Source of the DNA: Euphorbia lathyris
Lineage: Eukaryota > Streptophyta > Magnoliopsida > Malpighiales > Euphorbiaceae
Reading direction: 5' to 3'
NCBI RefSeq assembly: GCF_963576675.1
Contig: NC_088916.1
Span: forward strand, 759,001-823,000
Length of the DNA: 64,000 nt
Position numbers and translations under genes: made by a program
Part shown: in pieces, positions 28,409-39,985 of the stretch
Layout: each line of letters begins with the position of its first letter
Numbering within the stretch: position 1 is the first letter of the stretch
The notes under the pieces: model-generated
Databases searched by the model: none
Seen by the model: only the letters and a program-made list of their open reading frames with translations
Told to the model about the DNA's origin: nothing

Positions 28409-29713
28409 TTGACTCTATGTAGTATTATTTCAATGTTTAAAGGTAGATGAGATGGTTAAAAATGTTTACTTCTATTTGAGAAGTCTTATGTTCAACTCTC
28501 TCCAACCTGATTTTCTTTTAAAAAGTTTTTATTTATTTTAATTTTATTTTTCAATAATTATAAAAACATGTTACCATTATTAATTAATTTAAATGGGCTC
28601 TTTATTTTTATTTTGATAACACTTTTGAATTCATTTTTAATATGTGTTTACCATTAAAAAAACATATTTAATATTTATTTTTATTATGTCTTTACCGTTA
28701 AAAAAAGTAAACATGTTTAATTTTTTATTAGTTCAATGCTAGTTTCTAAAAAAAATAATAACATTTTTAGAGTTTTAATGTGTTGGAGGCTAAAAAAAAT
28801 TCTCAGCCCTAACGGGCCGGACTTTGATAATTTACCGTCAACCGCACGGTAAATTTCAAATTTTTTTTTTACGTTTTAAAATTTTTTTTACTGATATGTT
28901 TGAGCTCCGGGTCATCTGGGGTCCTGGTTCCGCCACTACCCCCGATCTTGGTCATTTTACTTTTTTTAAGACGCGTGCAATAATTCTTCTGCATTAATTG
29001 ATTACATTTTATGCAATTGATCAATTGATTACATTTTACGCAAGTTCATGAGTTAATTGAATATTTTATGCAAGTTGAGGGGGTTATCGAAACACTTTAA
29101 AAGTTTAGGAGGGCAATCAAACTTTTTGGACAAGTTCAAGGGGCAAATGATGTATTAAGCCATTAATTTTTGAATTGATTGATATGTATGTGGATGTGGT
29201 ATTGTGCACCCCTCATTTCCACTTATAATAATTTGATGCAGTTCAATAGCAAGTAGGGGTGGTCATCGGTCGGTTCGGTCTGAAAACCGAACCGAACTAA
29301 AATAACTGAAAACTAAATTTCCTTAAAAATAAAAACCGAACCTAATCGAATAATAATAAATAATTGAACCGACCGAATTATTTCGGTCAGTTCGGTTCGG
29401 TTATTTGGTTTCCTTACATTAAAAAAGTTTCACTAACAATTATTTCTATATAAGGTTAATATTACACCATTAATGATATTGCTTATCATTTACTTAAATA
29501 TACAACCGTTTTTGTTTTTGTTTTTCTTTTGAAAATGACAACTTTTTATTGAAAGAAAAAATGATAGAAATTTTATATAGAAATGAAATCAATTTCAAAT
29601 ATGAATTAGTGTATAATTGTACTAAATTGGTAGGCAAACATTAAACAGACTAATAAAATAATCAGTTGTAGTTAATCCAAGAAATATCATGCTTAACAAA
29701 AATTCCAATAATA

Positions 29714-30238
29714 GGCTTAATACATCATTTGCCCCCTGAACTTGTCCAAAATAGTTGATTGGCCCCCTGAACTATCAAAGTGTCTCGATAGCCCCCTGAA
29801 CTTGCATAAAATGTTCAGTTAGCCCCTTGAACTTGCATAAAATATAATCAATTAATCATTGGTTTGTAAAAAAAGTAAGTTAAATGCGAAAGATATATTA
29901 CACGCATCTTAAAAAAAATAAAACGACCAAATTCGGGGTATGCAATTATAATATTAGCGAAGAAAATGTTTTATAGTTGAATAAGTAAGAAATTCTTTTT
30001 TAACATGTTTTAATCTATTTTGTGAAGTATGTAATAACATTCTAAGACACGTGTAACATATCTTCCGCATTTGATTTACTTTTTTACAACCGAATGATTA
30101 ATTGATTATATTTTACGCAAGTTTAGGGGCTAACTGAACATTTTATGCTAGTTTAGGGGGCTATCGAGACACTTTGAAAGTTCAGGGGGCCAATCAACTA
30201 TTTTGGACAAGTTCAGGGGGCAAATGATGTATTATGCC
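29714..30238. mobile_element. Foldback Mutator-like MITE (family A), perfect 9-bp TSD
   Basis: Nested in the hAT-like element. Termini GGCTTAATACATCATTTGCC and GGCATAATACATCATTTGCC (complement of the right end), with arms of about 170-200 bp built from CCCCTGAACTTG phrases. CCAATAATA is duplicated exactly at 29705-29713 and 30239-30247. This is the best preserved member of the family in the window. Confidence 0.85.
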
Positions 30239-30315
30239 CCAATAATATAACTCTTAATCAAATATAACTTAGAACAATAAACGACATATACCAATATATA
30301 ATAATAAATCTAATT

Positions 30316-30775
30316 TCTTTTTTTTTTGGTAGGGAAAGGAAATAAAAAAAACAAAACATCAAAACGCCCTAGCCCGGGATTAGCCTAGGAAAGCTAACTC
30401 CCACATTATTTTCAAAAAGCAAAGATAGCAGGAACTTAGGGGGGAAAGAGAAAATAGACACGCTCATGGCCCTCTCATGGCCTTCCGCAGCAAACCGATC
30501 CGCCACTCAATTCTGTTCTCTATAAATATGGCAAAAAATGATAGTATCGAAAGATGAGCAAATCCTTCTAATTGCTTTAATTAAATTCTGGCTCCCTAAA
30601 CACAGAGCTCTTCTATCTGCAATCATACTAACCGCTTCGAGATTGTCTGACTCCACGAGCAGCTTTCTAATCCCCATATCCTCTGTCATCCTAAGCCCTG
30701 AAAAGATACCCTAGAGCTCAGCAATAAACAAAGAACCCAACCCAGATTCTGTACAAAACCCGACAACCAATTTCT
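30316..30775 (-). pseudogene. 5'-truncated LINE fragment with RNase H end
   Basis: On the minus strand a stretch with an RNase H-like pattern (LLVESDNLEAVSMI, then IFCHIYREQN, 30507-30689) is followed by a LINE-type 3' UTR and a poly(A) run (T-run at about 30316-30326 on the + strand). It is cut at its 5' side near 30775 and lies inside the hAT-like element. Confidence 0.6.
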
Positions 30776-31549
30776 AATTATACTAAATTTATTTTGGTCT
30801 ATTCGGTTAATTCGGTAATTTTGATTTAAAAACCGAACCGACCAAAATTACCGAAATATTACAAAAAATAAAACCGAAACCGTACCTAATAGACCGAAAA
30901 CTGAACTGAAAAATCGAAATTCATCAGTTCGATCGGTTATTTCGGTCCGGACTGGTTCGGTTTTTTAACACCCCTAATAACAAGTTGTGAAGTTTCAGCC
31001 TTTAAGGCCCTTAATTTCACAATTTTGTGGTTTTAGACCTTTTTAAATTTGTGCTTTTATCTTTCAGATTTTGTCACAAATTAGAATTTATGTTTCGGTT
31101 TCTAATTAGGATTTCTAATGTCTTTAGGACTTGTTTTACTTATTTAAAGGTTGTTTCTTCCTGAATTGAATCAGAATATTATTAATGAAATTGTTATTTT
31201 CGAGATACTAAAGTTCTTAAGAATGATGAAAGTTTCTAGTAAGGTATTCGTGCAATGAATAAACTATTAGCTATGGATCTATTTGATTTATTGCGTCATT
31301 GGTGGTGTATGCAATTCTTTTCTTAGTATATTGACGCAGTAGGAATAAACAGACTTTGTTCCGATCATTGAATCACGCACAATTACTGATCAAAACCTTC
31401 AAAATTCGATAAAGAACTTTGGAAAAGGCAACTCAAATTCTTATTAATGATAAAAATACCCAAAATATAAAATAAACTTAACCCGAATCTAAAGGTAAAA
31501 GGAAAAACTAAATCTAATCTATAGGTAAAAGGAAAGAAAAACAAAATTA

Positions 31550-34280
31550 CAAAAAAAAACTATAAAAACAGTAAATTGCAATTTTGAACCTCTAGGCACT
31601 TTTCCCATGATTGAAGTTGCCAAAAAGGGGAGAAAGTCTAAGAGAAAGAAGCCAAGCAAAAGAGCGTTAACGTTGCTTCTGGAATGCTAGCGACAACTCA
31701 ACATCAACTACCTCCATGAAAGAAGAGTAATGTGAACTTAAACATTAGACGGAAATAGTTTTCCTTCTTCTGTGCTTATAAGTTATTTAGCTTCATATTT
31801 GATGTGTATCTATTGATTGTATAAATGAATATAGCTTATCTTTTACTATTTTTTAACATTATTTACTTATCTGTCTTTCTCTCTTATAAATGAATAACTC
31901 TGATAAATCAACACTTAACCAAATTTATGCAATGTTTCAACACATAAACATTAACTCTGAACAATCGCTAAAATATCGGAGAAGAGGCTAATCTTAGCGA
32001 GCTTGTATTTTTTACGACTTGTTTTTCCTCATTATTTTGTGTATAATATCCATGAATTATCAAGACAACGAAACAAGCCTACTACCTCATTAAAAGAGGA
32101 TCCAATGTACATTTCACACTCAACTTCCACATTTCTATCAAGAAGCGGAGACGTGAAAATTGGGTGTGAAATGCATACTAGATTATCATTTTAATAAAAA
32201 AAAGTAGATGTATTTCGTGATCTTCAGAATTCATGGACATTATATACAAACAATAAAGGAAAAACAAGTAAGTCGCCAAAAATATACAGTTGTCATGTAC
32301 ATATATGAACAACTATATATAACTATTGCATTGAGTTTTAAATATAAAAATTAGGAGGCATGTAGAAATACCCATCAACTCCGAGAAATATTGAATTGGG
32401 AGGCATGTAGAAATATCCATTAACACCAAGAAATATTTATTTTGTTCTGAATATTTTATATTGTTGGTCTATAATGTCTATGGAATCTGAATATCACAAA
32501 ACATTTATACTTTCTCATTAAAGAAAATCTAATATGCATCTCACACTCAATTTCCACGTTTTTGTTAAGTAGAAACATGGAAATGGATTGTGTAATGCAT
32601 ATTCGATTTCCTTTAATGCGAAAGTATGAATGTTTCGTGATCTTCAGATTCCATGGACATTATAGACCAACAATGAAGAAAAAAGAAGTAAATCGTCGAA
32701 AATACAAACACGCTATGATCAGTCTATTCTCCGATTGTTAACCTATGATGATTTATCCAATATATCTGACTAACACACCACAAGTATTAACAAGTATTAG
32801 GATCGTTATGATCAAAATTAGATGTTTTAATTTAATAATGAAATATATTAAACTCTCTATCACTAGAAGGATTTATTCAATATATCTAACTTGTACACCA
32901 ACAGTTATCATAGTAATGCTTCTTACCATGAACAGGTAGTCATGGAAAAAATATTGACCAAATCAACTAACCGAACTAATAGGCACAATTTAGGTTTGTA
33001 TATTTTAATTATAGCAGGTTGTTTAGGTTTAGTATTTTAAAAACCAACAATTTTAGCTAGTTGAACCATTTATATATATATATATATATATTACATTTTT
33101 AGTTTACTTATGCTAAGTAAACTAAAAAAATTTATTATACACCAGTTACATATCAATTAATTCTAAAAAAAACACATTTTGTAAATTAGTAATAGAATTA
33201 TATATTAATATGTTGATATTTTATTAAATTGTTATCTTATTTTCCAATTTATGTATTAATAGATTATTGGTTGTAAATTAGGAATCTTTATTTTCCAATT
33301 TATGTATTAATAGATTATTAGTTGTAAATTAAGAATCTATAATTTAAGAAGCTACAAGTAGAAGAAAAATCCAATTTCCTAAATTATAACTTGCTAAATT
33401 ATAGTCTAAACTATAGACTCTTAAAATGATTCACATTTAGAAAAGTTTTATAACTGAAAAAATTATTTGATAAATTATTTCTCAAATTCATCAAATTTAT
33501 CAAATTCACCAACTCTTCGTTGTGTTATAAAAACCAAACCATTTGATCATTACCCGATTAGGTTTTCAATCTATTTGATGTTTATTTTTTTATATCTAAC
33601 AAAATAAACACGAACTAAAAAGCAAAATATGAACTATATATATTTATATACTCCCTCCATTCCATTATATAAATCATTTTAGGATATTTCATACAAATTA
33701 AAAAATATATTGGTTAACTAAAAAAAATTATCTCTCATGTCACTATTGGGAAATTAGTATTGGAATAATAAAAACACATATATCAATACAAAATATTTAA
33801 TATTTAAAACAAAAAACTAAACTAAAAGTTCTTGAAATCCTAGAATGACTTATATTTATGAAAAAAACTAATTTGCTAGAATGAAGGAAGTATTATACTA
33901 ATACTTAAATATTAAAAGTTTAAAATATCATTTCATATTTCTTTTCTATTAGATAAATATTATTAAATTTTAATTTAATTTTACAATATAAATATTTTAA
34001 ATATACACAAAATAAAATTTAAAAATCTACTAAATTTCATAATTTAAATTTAAATTAAAGGCTCATCTACTTATACTGGTCATTTTAATCGACATTTAAA
34101 AGCCAAATTCAGCAAATTTAAAAGAATCGCAGAAAAAACTTAAAAAATAAAGAAAAATAAGAAAATGGAAGTTGGGGAGCTCAGATTCTATGGGTGTATA
34201 GAATAGTCTGTCATGCCCAAAATGAGGCCTTCAGTACGAGGAATTATCTTATAATCACCGCATCCCCAAATTTCCAAAAT
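31550..34280. other. AT-rich gene-free region with foldback repeats
   Basis: No coding signal. It contains two related foldback sequences (about 32080-32250 and 32460-32674), a TA microsatellite at 33070-33092, and a near-exact 40-bp direct repeat at about 33232-33330 (TTATTTTCCAATTTATGTAT). Around 33650-33900 is an AT-rich inverted repeat with CTCCCTCCATTCCATTATAT at one side, a form typical of Stowaway-like MITEs. Confidence 0.45.
32460..32674. mobile_element. Foldback MITE with arms of about 100 bp
   Basis: ATTGTTGGTCTATAATGTCT at 32460 pairs with the complement of the right end at 32674, and the pairing continues inward for about 100 bp with scattered mismatches. A partial relative lies at about 32080-32250. 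No TSD is clear. Confidence 0.6.
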
Positions 34281-35330
34281 TAACAAAAACAAAGCTCAGA
34301 GACGCAAAACGCAGGCATCAAGCTGCCGATACTTCAGTGAAATCGGCATTAACCTTTTGATTATTAAGCATGAAAAATTAACAAAAACAAGGCTCAGACA
34401 CGCATAAACGCAGTCATCAAACTGCCGATTTTTCAATCAAATCGACATTATATCAGCATCGAGAAATGTAGTCTTCACTGCCTTTAAATTTCAAATTTCA
34501 GATGTAAGAACAAATCAAATGCATAAAGCAACAAAATAAATTCGATTTGTAGAGATATCAACAAAAGGAAAAAAAAGATGAACCTAAGATTTGCGAGACA
34601 AGACTTAGAATCAATCGCCGACTCCAAAAATATTCAGTGCAGAAACTACAATTTCAAATTTCAGATGTAAGAACAAATCAACTGTATAAAAATAGGATTT
34701 CCAGAGACATCAACAAAAGGGAAGAAGAAAAACAAAAGAACAGAGATGAATCTGAGATTTGTGAGATAGAAGGCTAAGATTAGAATCCATGGCCGACTCC
34801 AAACATCTTCAGTATAGAAACTATAAATTTCAAATTTCAGATGTAAGAGCAAATCAAATGCCGCATAAAGCAACAAAAACTCGATTTGCAGAGACATCAA
34901 CAAAAGGAAAAAAAACTGAGATGAATCTAAGATCTGTGAGATAGAAGGCTTAGAATCACTCGCCGAATCCAAAAATCTTCAGTGTAGAAACTATAAATTT
35001 CAAATTTCAGATGTAAAAACAAATCAAATACCGCATAAAGCAACAAAAACTCGATTTGCAGAGACATCAACAAAAGGAAAAAAACAAAGATGAATCTAAG
35101 ATTTGTGAGATAGAAGGCTTAGAAATCAATCGCCGACTCCAAAAATCTTCAGTGTAGAAACTATAAATTTCAGATTTCAGATGCAAGAACAAATCAAATA
35201 CATAAAAACCAAAAATAGATTCGATTTACAGAGACATAAACGAATGGAAAAAATAACAAAGAAAAACCAGAGATGGAGCTGAGTTTTGAATCAATCGCCG
35301 ACTCCAAATATATTTACAGTGTAAACCTAA
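34281..35330. repeat. Tandem array, about 170-bp units (five copies) plus a shorter pair
   Basis: Units begin near 34493, 34655, 34829, 35000 and 35175. Each has TTTCAAATTTCAGATG, CGATTTGCAGAGACATCAAC, AAAGATGAATCTAAGAT and ATCGCCGACTCCAAAAAT in the same order. Just before, 34281-34376 and 34377-34450 form another pair around AAACGCAG.CATCAA.CTGCCGAT. Unit lengths of 162-175 bp lie in the range of plant satellites, but five copies make only a small local array. Frames inside it are short and not conserved between units. Confidence 0.7.
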
Positions 35331-35889
35331 TTAGAGTCGTGTGATTTATATAGAGAGGATGATTTTGTTTAATTACGTATTTGTCCTTTACTATTCTCCT
35401 TATGGGCCTTGTTTCGGTTCTTCTTTTGGGCTCAATTGGTATTCGACAGAATGCCATAACATCTCATCAATTTGGGCCTATAAAAAATGGTCCCTTTAAG
35501 CTAAGTTAGGCATGTTCATCGAACCGGACTCCAAGAAAGCCTAATCAGTTTTTATATTAAATTGTCTTGTTCAAGCACAATTGAACCCGTATTTAGGGAT
35601 GGCAATGGGTATTGTATCCGTGGGTATCCGACACTATCCGATTCTAATAGGGTTGCTCGTACCTTGTATAAAAGGGTATGGGACGGGTATGAGTTTAAAA
35701 CCATTACCCGTTAGAGTAATGGGACGGGTATGAGAGTACTCCCTAAGATTTGAACCTCAACCTTTTGTTCTTCAACCATTGAATGATACCACTAAGTCAC
35801 TTTATTCTTATTGATTAAGATTCAATTTGTTCAATTTTTAGATAGATGATCTATTAAATTTATACTATGTTAAATTTGTAATTTTTTAT

Positions 35890-36500
35890 GGGCTAATTAC
35901 TAATCTAGCCCATTTGAAAGGGCCCATTAACATATTTGACCCACTTTACTTCCATCTCACCAAATTAGACACTTTCATCCACTTTGGACAAGAATACCCT
36001 TATTTCAATTCACCTTCTTTCTCAGACTCTCAACGTCTTCTTCGTCATCCCAAACCGACGAAAAGACGGTGGTTTATAGATAGAAGAGATTATGTTTCAT
36101 TCAATCTTTGAAGAATTAGTGTCCGCGGAAGAGGATTGAGATGGAAAGCTCAAAAAATGAGAAAGAAAAAAATCTAATAATTGAACTGCTGCGATGTCGC
36201 ATTTGTGACGTAATGCGACAACTGTTGTCGCATTTGTGATGAGATACGACAACTGTTGTCGCATTTGTGACGTGAAGCGATAAATTTCAGAAATGCGACA
36301 ACAATGGAGAAAAATGGAGGAAAATAGAGGATGAGAAAAGCAAATGTATATGCTAAAAATATACCGGTTCTACGGGAAATTGAACATAATACTTCAATAA
36401 TCTCAAAAATCGCTAACGATTGCTAGAAGAAGAAGAAGAAGAAGAAGAAGAAGACATGTAAATTGATCCTTTTAGTTGGGCTAGATTTGTAATTTGCTCT
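35890..36500. mobile_element. Mutator-like element with perfect 9-bp TSD
   Basis: Left end GGGCTAATTACTAATCTAGC and complement of the right end AGAGCAAATTACAAATCTAGCCCA form a TIR of about 30 bp. ATTTTTTAT is duplicated at 35881-35889 and 36501-36509. Inside are a 31-bp tandem repeat (36195-36287) and a GAA microsatellite (36425-36454). Its ends recall the larger element at 40474-42229. Confidence 0.7.
36195..36287 (+). repeat. 31-bp tandem repeat, three units
   Basis: TGTCGCATTTGTGA starts at 36195, 36226 and 36257, an exact 31-bp period. Each unit pairs TGTCGCAT with a following ATGCGACA-like phrase, so single units can form small hairpins. Confidence 0.8.
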
Positions 36501-36688
36501 ATTTTTTATTTTATTTATTAATTCTTACCGGGTAAGGGTACCCATGAATTAAATGGGAAGGGTATGGGATGCAAAAAGTATACCAGTTTGGGTAATGGGA
36601 CGGGTACAGGTAATTAAAAAATAAAAGGGTAGGGGTTTACGATTAGCACTACCCGCGGGTACCCTACCCGTATTATATTTACATCGAA

Positions 36689-38110
36689 TTCAGGTTGGAC
36701 TGGATTAAGATAATAAATAAATAAATAAAAACTGATTTTTACTTCCAACACATTTGTTTATTCATATCTGACAATCTCAAAATAGTGACTCAATTTCAAT
36801 TTATCTTAATAAAAATTACTCAATTTCAAATTTGTCTCAATTAGATCATTTTGACTATTTTTCTGAGCAGAATACACTGAAATGATGACGTATCTAATAC
36901 ATCATCATAAGTAAAGTTAAAATTCTAGCCAAATTGACATATGACAACTATATATGCGCCACCTGACTTCCACGTACCATTTTATTTTTATGAAAAAAAT
37001 ATTTTAATTACTTTTAACTCAACTAAATTACCTAAAATATAATCAGAGGTAAAATCAAACACATAATATCGTTTTGGTAACTTAATTCTCTAGTCCTAAA
37101 TTCTCAACAAAGAAAAACTTTTCATCTTTTTCATTCTCAAAATCCTATCACACTCACCATATATTGTTCAGATAGCCAGACACGAAGCTAGTCCGAAGCC
37201 TCTTGGCACTGGCTCCATCCTTAAGTAGCAGTAATTATGTCCCTTGTAGCCGCTTCCCTAAAAATTGATTTTTATGCACTCTATGTAATATTATTTTAAT
37301 GTTTTAGAATATATGAGATGATTTAAGTTTTTTTTTTTTTAAGTCAAGACGTCATGGGTTCAAATCTCACCAACATCATTTTATTTTACAAAGTTTTATT
37401 TATTTGAATTTTATTTTTCAATAATTATAGAACTACGTTACATAAAAATGTTGCAATATTTAGTAATAAAGTTTGACCTTATAGAAAATTAAAAATATTT
37501 ACTCGTTTCACATTGAAAACTTTTAATTTTTTAGACATCACATCAAAACAACGATGTTTTAATGTGTTGGAGGGTAACAAAAATTTGCATAAAAATAAAT
37601 GGTATATGGCAGCTAGGTGACGCATATGTGGCTGACATGTGTCGTTTTGGTAAGAATTTTGACTTCACTCATAATGACATGTTAGACACATTATCATTTT
37701 GGGACAATCATTTAAATTGAGCGACCAATAGTACATAACTTCACTCATAATGATATACGGAGGCTAAATTTGTTTTCGGGTTTAGGGTGTTTGGGGTTCC
37801 TGGTCACGTTGGCCAGGGTCCGTTTGTCAATAGGACAGACATTAAATGGGGTTTGGTAGTCACATATCCTCTATTGAGACCAAAATTCATATTATTCTGA
37901 AACAGAAACCGTAAATCACAAAAATACATTATTTTCTGCGATTCCAATACTATTTTTCACGAAAAATAGTCTCAAAAACACATACATGGATAGAAAATTA
38001 AATCTAACAACAAGATAAATTTTTTACACATTAAAAAACATGTTCTTGCATCAATTCCGACAGAACACAAGATCTGCAGTTTTGATACCAATGAAGCAAC
38101 CAACAATGTT
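36689..38110. other. Gene-free stretch with a MITE B relative
   Basis: About 37165-37600 is a diverged member of the MITE B family (GGCACTGGCTCCATCC near the left, GTGTTGGAGG near the right). On both sides the sequence is AT-rich without ORFs. Confidence 0.45.
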
Positions 38111-38271
38111 CACATGCACCTTAATGACCAAGTGAATTTGATCATTCACCGTTAGATCTAGGCTTATTAAATCTAAGCTTTAGGATGTTTTGAATCTCCA
38201 CCTTAGGATTCTAATAAGCCTAGATCTAACGGTGAATGACCAAATTTTACATGGTCATTAAGGTGCATGTG
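38111..38271. repeat. Hairpin-forming inverted repeat, arms about 65 bp
   Basis: CACATGCACCTTAATGACCA at 38111 is mirrored by the complement of TGGTCATTAAGGTGCATGTG ending 38271. The arms continue through CATTCACCGTTAGATCTAGG with a roughly 35-nt loop. It is probably a small foldback element. Confidence 0.75.
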
Positions 38272-39099
38272 ATCAAAATCGGGAAGGAACTTATACATGA
38301 AGAATAAGATTTGAATATAAATATGGGCTATATAAGATCACATCTTGTAACGATGATTCTCATTGAGTTGATCTCAATGGAAGATCGACCTATTACCAGT
38401 AACACTACAACAACGTCGAGGTTAATTGGGAGAAGGACTATCCACAAACAAAAAGCGACCGTTTGAGAGAGAGAGAGCATAGGGGGAGAGGGGATGACGA
38501 CTTAGAGACAGAGGGAGAGGAGGCAACTCTTTTTTATGTAGGATGAACTTATCTATTTATAGCTTCAAATTGAGTCTTAATCCTAATTACTCATATAACT
38601 CTGAACTAGTTCATTTCAGTTATGGACTTGTTATATTCGAACTAAATATATTTCTAACAATCCTCAAGTACGAAATGAATAAATTTTACTCTTAATATTT
38701 TTTAAGCAAAATTAACTTTACCCCGGACTAACGAAAAATTCAACGAGTTATTTTAACTATTATTTGATTGTCACAAAAAAAAAACATTTGAAACAGATTT
38801 ATCAATAAACTAAAATAGTTTCGTATATATTTTGACATGTCGATTATATCTATATTAATAACATCGTAAATATCTTAGAATTTTTTATTATTTTATATAT
38901 ATATATATATATGACAAATTGAGTTGTTGATATTTTAATAGCAGTTTGTAACTGTATCAGTAGTTTGTAATCCTATTAGTAATATAGGAAACATTTTAGA
39001 TATATAATTGATATTTGAAATTTTGGAAGTCTCATGTTTAAATTTTCTGTTAAATACATAAAATTTGATTACATTTAAAAATATTAGATATAAGATGGC
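38272..39099. other. AT-rich gene-free stretch
   Basis: No gene or element ends recognised. A TA microsatellite lies at 38893-38912 and a GAGAGAGA / GGGAGAGG purine-rich patch at about 38465-38520. Confidence 0.4.
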
Positions 39100-39880
39100 T
39101 TAATATATTATGTCCATGTTGAATTTGTCTAAAAAGATTGCTTAGTCTTCTAAACTTTCAAATTATCTCAATAGCCTCTTTAATTTGCTTAAAATGTCTT
39201 GATAACTCCTTCAACTTGCTTAAAATATAGTCAATTAACCATTCAGTTAAAAAAAAGTAAGTTGCGTGCGTAAAAGTGTGTTGCACACGCCTTGAAATGT
39301 TATTATATAATTCACATAATAGATTAAAACATATTAAACCAACCCGATTGAATTCGGTTTTTTTGACATTTCGTTTAATCATTGGTTTTAATTTTAAGTG
39401 TATTTCGATATTCGGTTCGGTTCGACGAAAAATATAAAAAAAATGAGTTGTACCGAATTACACATATTTTATATTCTTATATATACACATATATTTGATT
39501 TTTCAAGTTTAATTGATTTTTTTTTATTTAGATAATAACTCAATATAGATATATTTTGAAAGTGTTGCAAAAATTTTTTGTTGAGGTAAATTTAATGAGA
39601 AAATATAGTAGTTTTTATTTGTTATTTGTTATTTTTAACTTAATTTGGATTGTTCAGTTTAAACTGAACAGAAATACCTATTATTTTTTTATCATTTCGG
39701 TATTCAGTTTTTTCGGCTTGGCTTGGTTTTACACCGATGCACACTCCTATTAAAACCTCATACCTCGATTTTGGTTGTTTCTACTTTTCTAAGGCACACG
39801 CAATATACATTCCGTGTATAATTTGCTACTTGATTATCGAGTGATTAATTAACTGCATTTTAAATACGTCGGGATGTTAT
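39100..39880. mobile_element. Old family A MITE split by a hAT-like fragment
   Basis: About 39100-39345 matches the left arm of family A (GCTTAATATATTATG, AACTTGCTTAAAATAT, GTAAGTTGCGTGCG) and about 39753-39880 the right arm, in degenerate form. Between them is AT-rich sequence with TTCGGTTCGG and a CACCGATGCACACTCCTA end, as in hAT-like elements of the 29254-30976 kind. Confidence 0.45.
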
Positions 39881-39887
39881 CATGATA

Positions 39888-39985
39888 TTAATTGGTTGAG
39901 AGCTTACCTATGACTCTAGAGGTCATGGGTTCGAATCACATGAGATGGGAGTGGGTTGAGGGTTTTCCTTCTTTAATGTAATTTT
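39888..39985 (+). mobile_element. Possible tRNA-derived SINE fragment
   Basis: TTGGTTGAGAGCTTAC resembles an A box, and GGTCATGGGTTCGAATCAC, about 35 nt later, contains a good B box (GGTTCGAATC). No TSD or 3' tail is clear. A similar A/B-box pair occurs at about 40393-40455 (TAGCTTAGTGGTAAG and GGTTCAAATCC). Confidence 0.35.

Larger units (their letters stand above)
17559..28937. mobile_element. MITE B (Mutator-like) with 10-bp TSD, split by virus 2
   Basis: Left end AGGGGAGGAACCA at 17559 pairs with the complement AGTGGCGGAACCA of the right end at 28937. ACCCCCGATC is duplicated perfectly at 17549-17558 and 28938-28947; the match extends one base further to TACCCCCGATC. MITE sequence is 17559-17633 and 28409-28937. 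A diverged relative of the right part is at about 37165-37600 (shared CTCTATGTA.TATTATTT and TTATTTTTCAATAATTATA phrases). The insertion lies inside MITE A and is therefore younger than A. Confidence 0.75.
10247..29161. mobile_element. Mutator-like MITE A, split by about 18 kb of later insertions
   Basis: The left part is 10247-10431, a middle piece is 17511-17558 and the right part is 28938-29161. Aligned with the undisturbed relative at 6982-7440, these three pieces read in the correct order. Termini are GGCTAAATACATCATTTGCC and GGGGCAAATGATGTATTAAGCC. Flanks TTTAATTTA (10238-10246) and ATTAATTTT (29162-29170) agree at 7 of 9 positions. Virus 1 occupies the first gap, and MITE B with virus 2 inside it occupies the second. 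Confidence 0.7.
29254..30976. mobile_element. hAT-like non-autonomous element, 8-bp TSD
   Basis: Ends TAGGGGTGGTCATCGG and TTAACACCCCTA form short hAT-type inverted repeats, extended inward by CGGTTCGGTT-type repeats in both orientations. Flanks ATAGCAAG (29246-29253) and ATAACAAG (30977-30984) agree at 7 of 8. The undisturbed duplicate at 3682-4337 has a single AATAGCAAG at this point, which confirms the insertion. No transposase is present. A MITE and a LINE fragment are nested inside. Confidence 0.8.
29162..31549 (+). repeat. Segmental duplicate of 3682-4337, split by a hAT-like element
   Basis: The duplicate consists of 29162-29253 and 30977-31549. Its left edge is also the right-hand TSD of MITE A. 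Outside the inserted element it follows the other copy closely, including TTTCGGTTTCTAATTAGGAT and TATTGACGCAGTA. Confidence 0.7.
35594..36688. mobile_element. Degraded hAT-like element
   Basis: Left end TAGGGATGGCAATGGGTA at 35594, with GGGTACCCG / ACGGGTATGGG repeats near both ends. The right end (ACCCTACCCGTATTATATTTACATC) has lost the exact terminus. A Mutator-like element is nested inside. Confidence 0.5.

Noticed and set aside
34487..35330. CRISPR-like array
   Set aside because: Units of about 170 bp are repeated without unique spacers, and the context is plant nuclear DNA.
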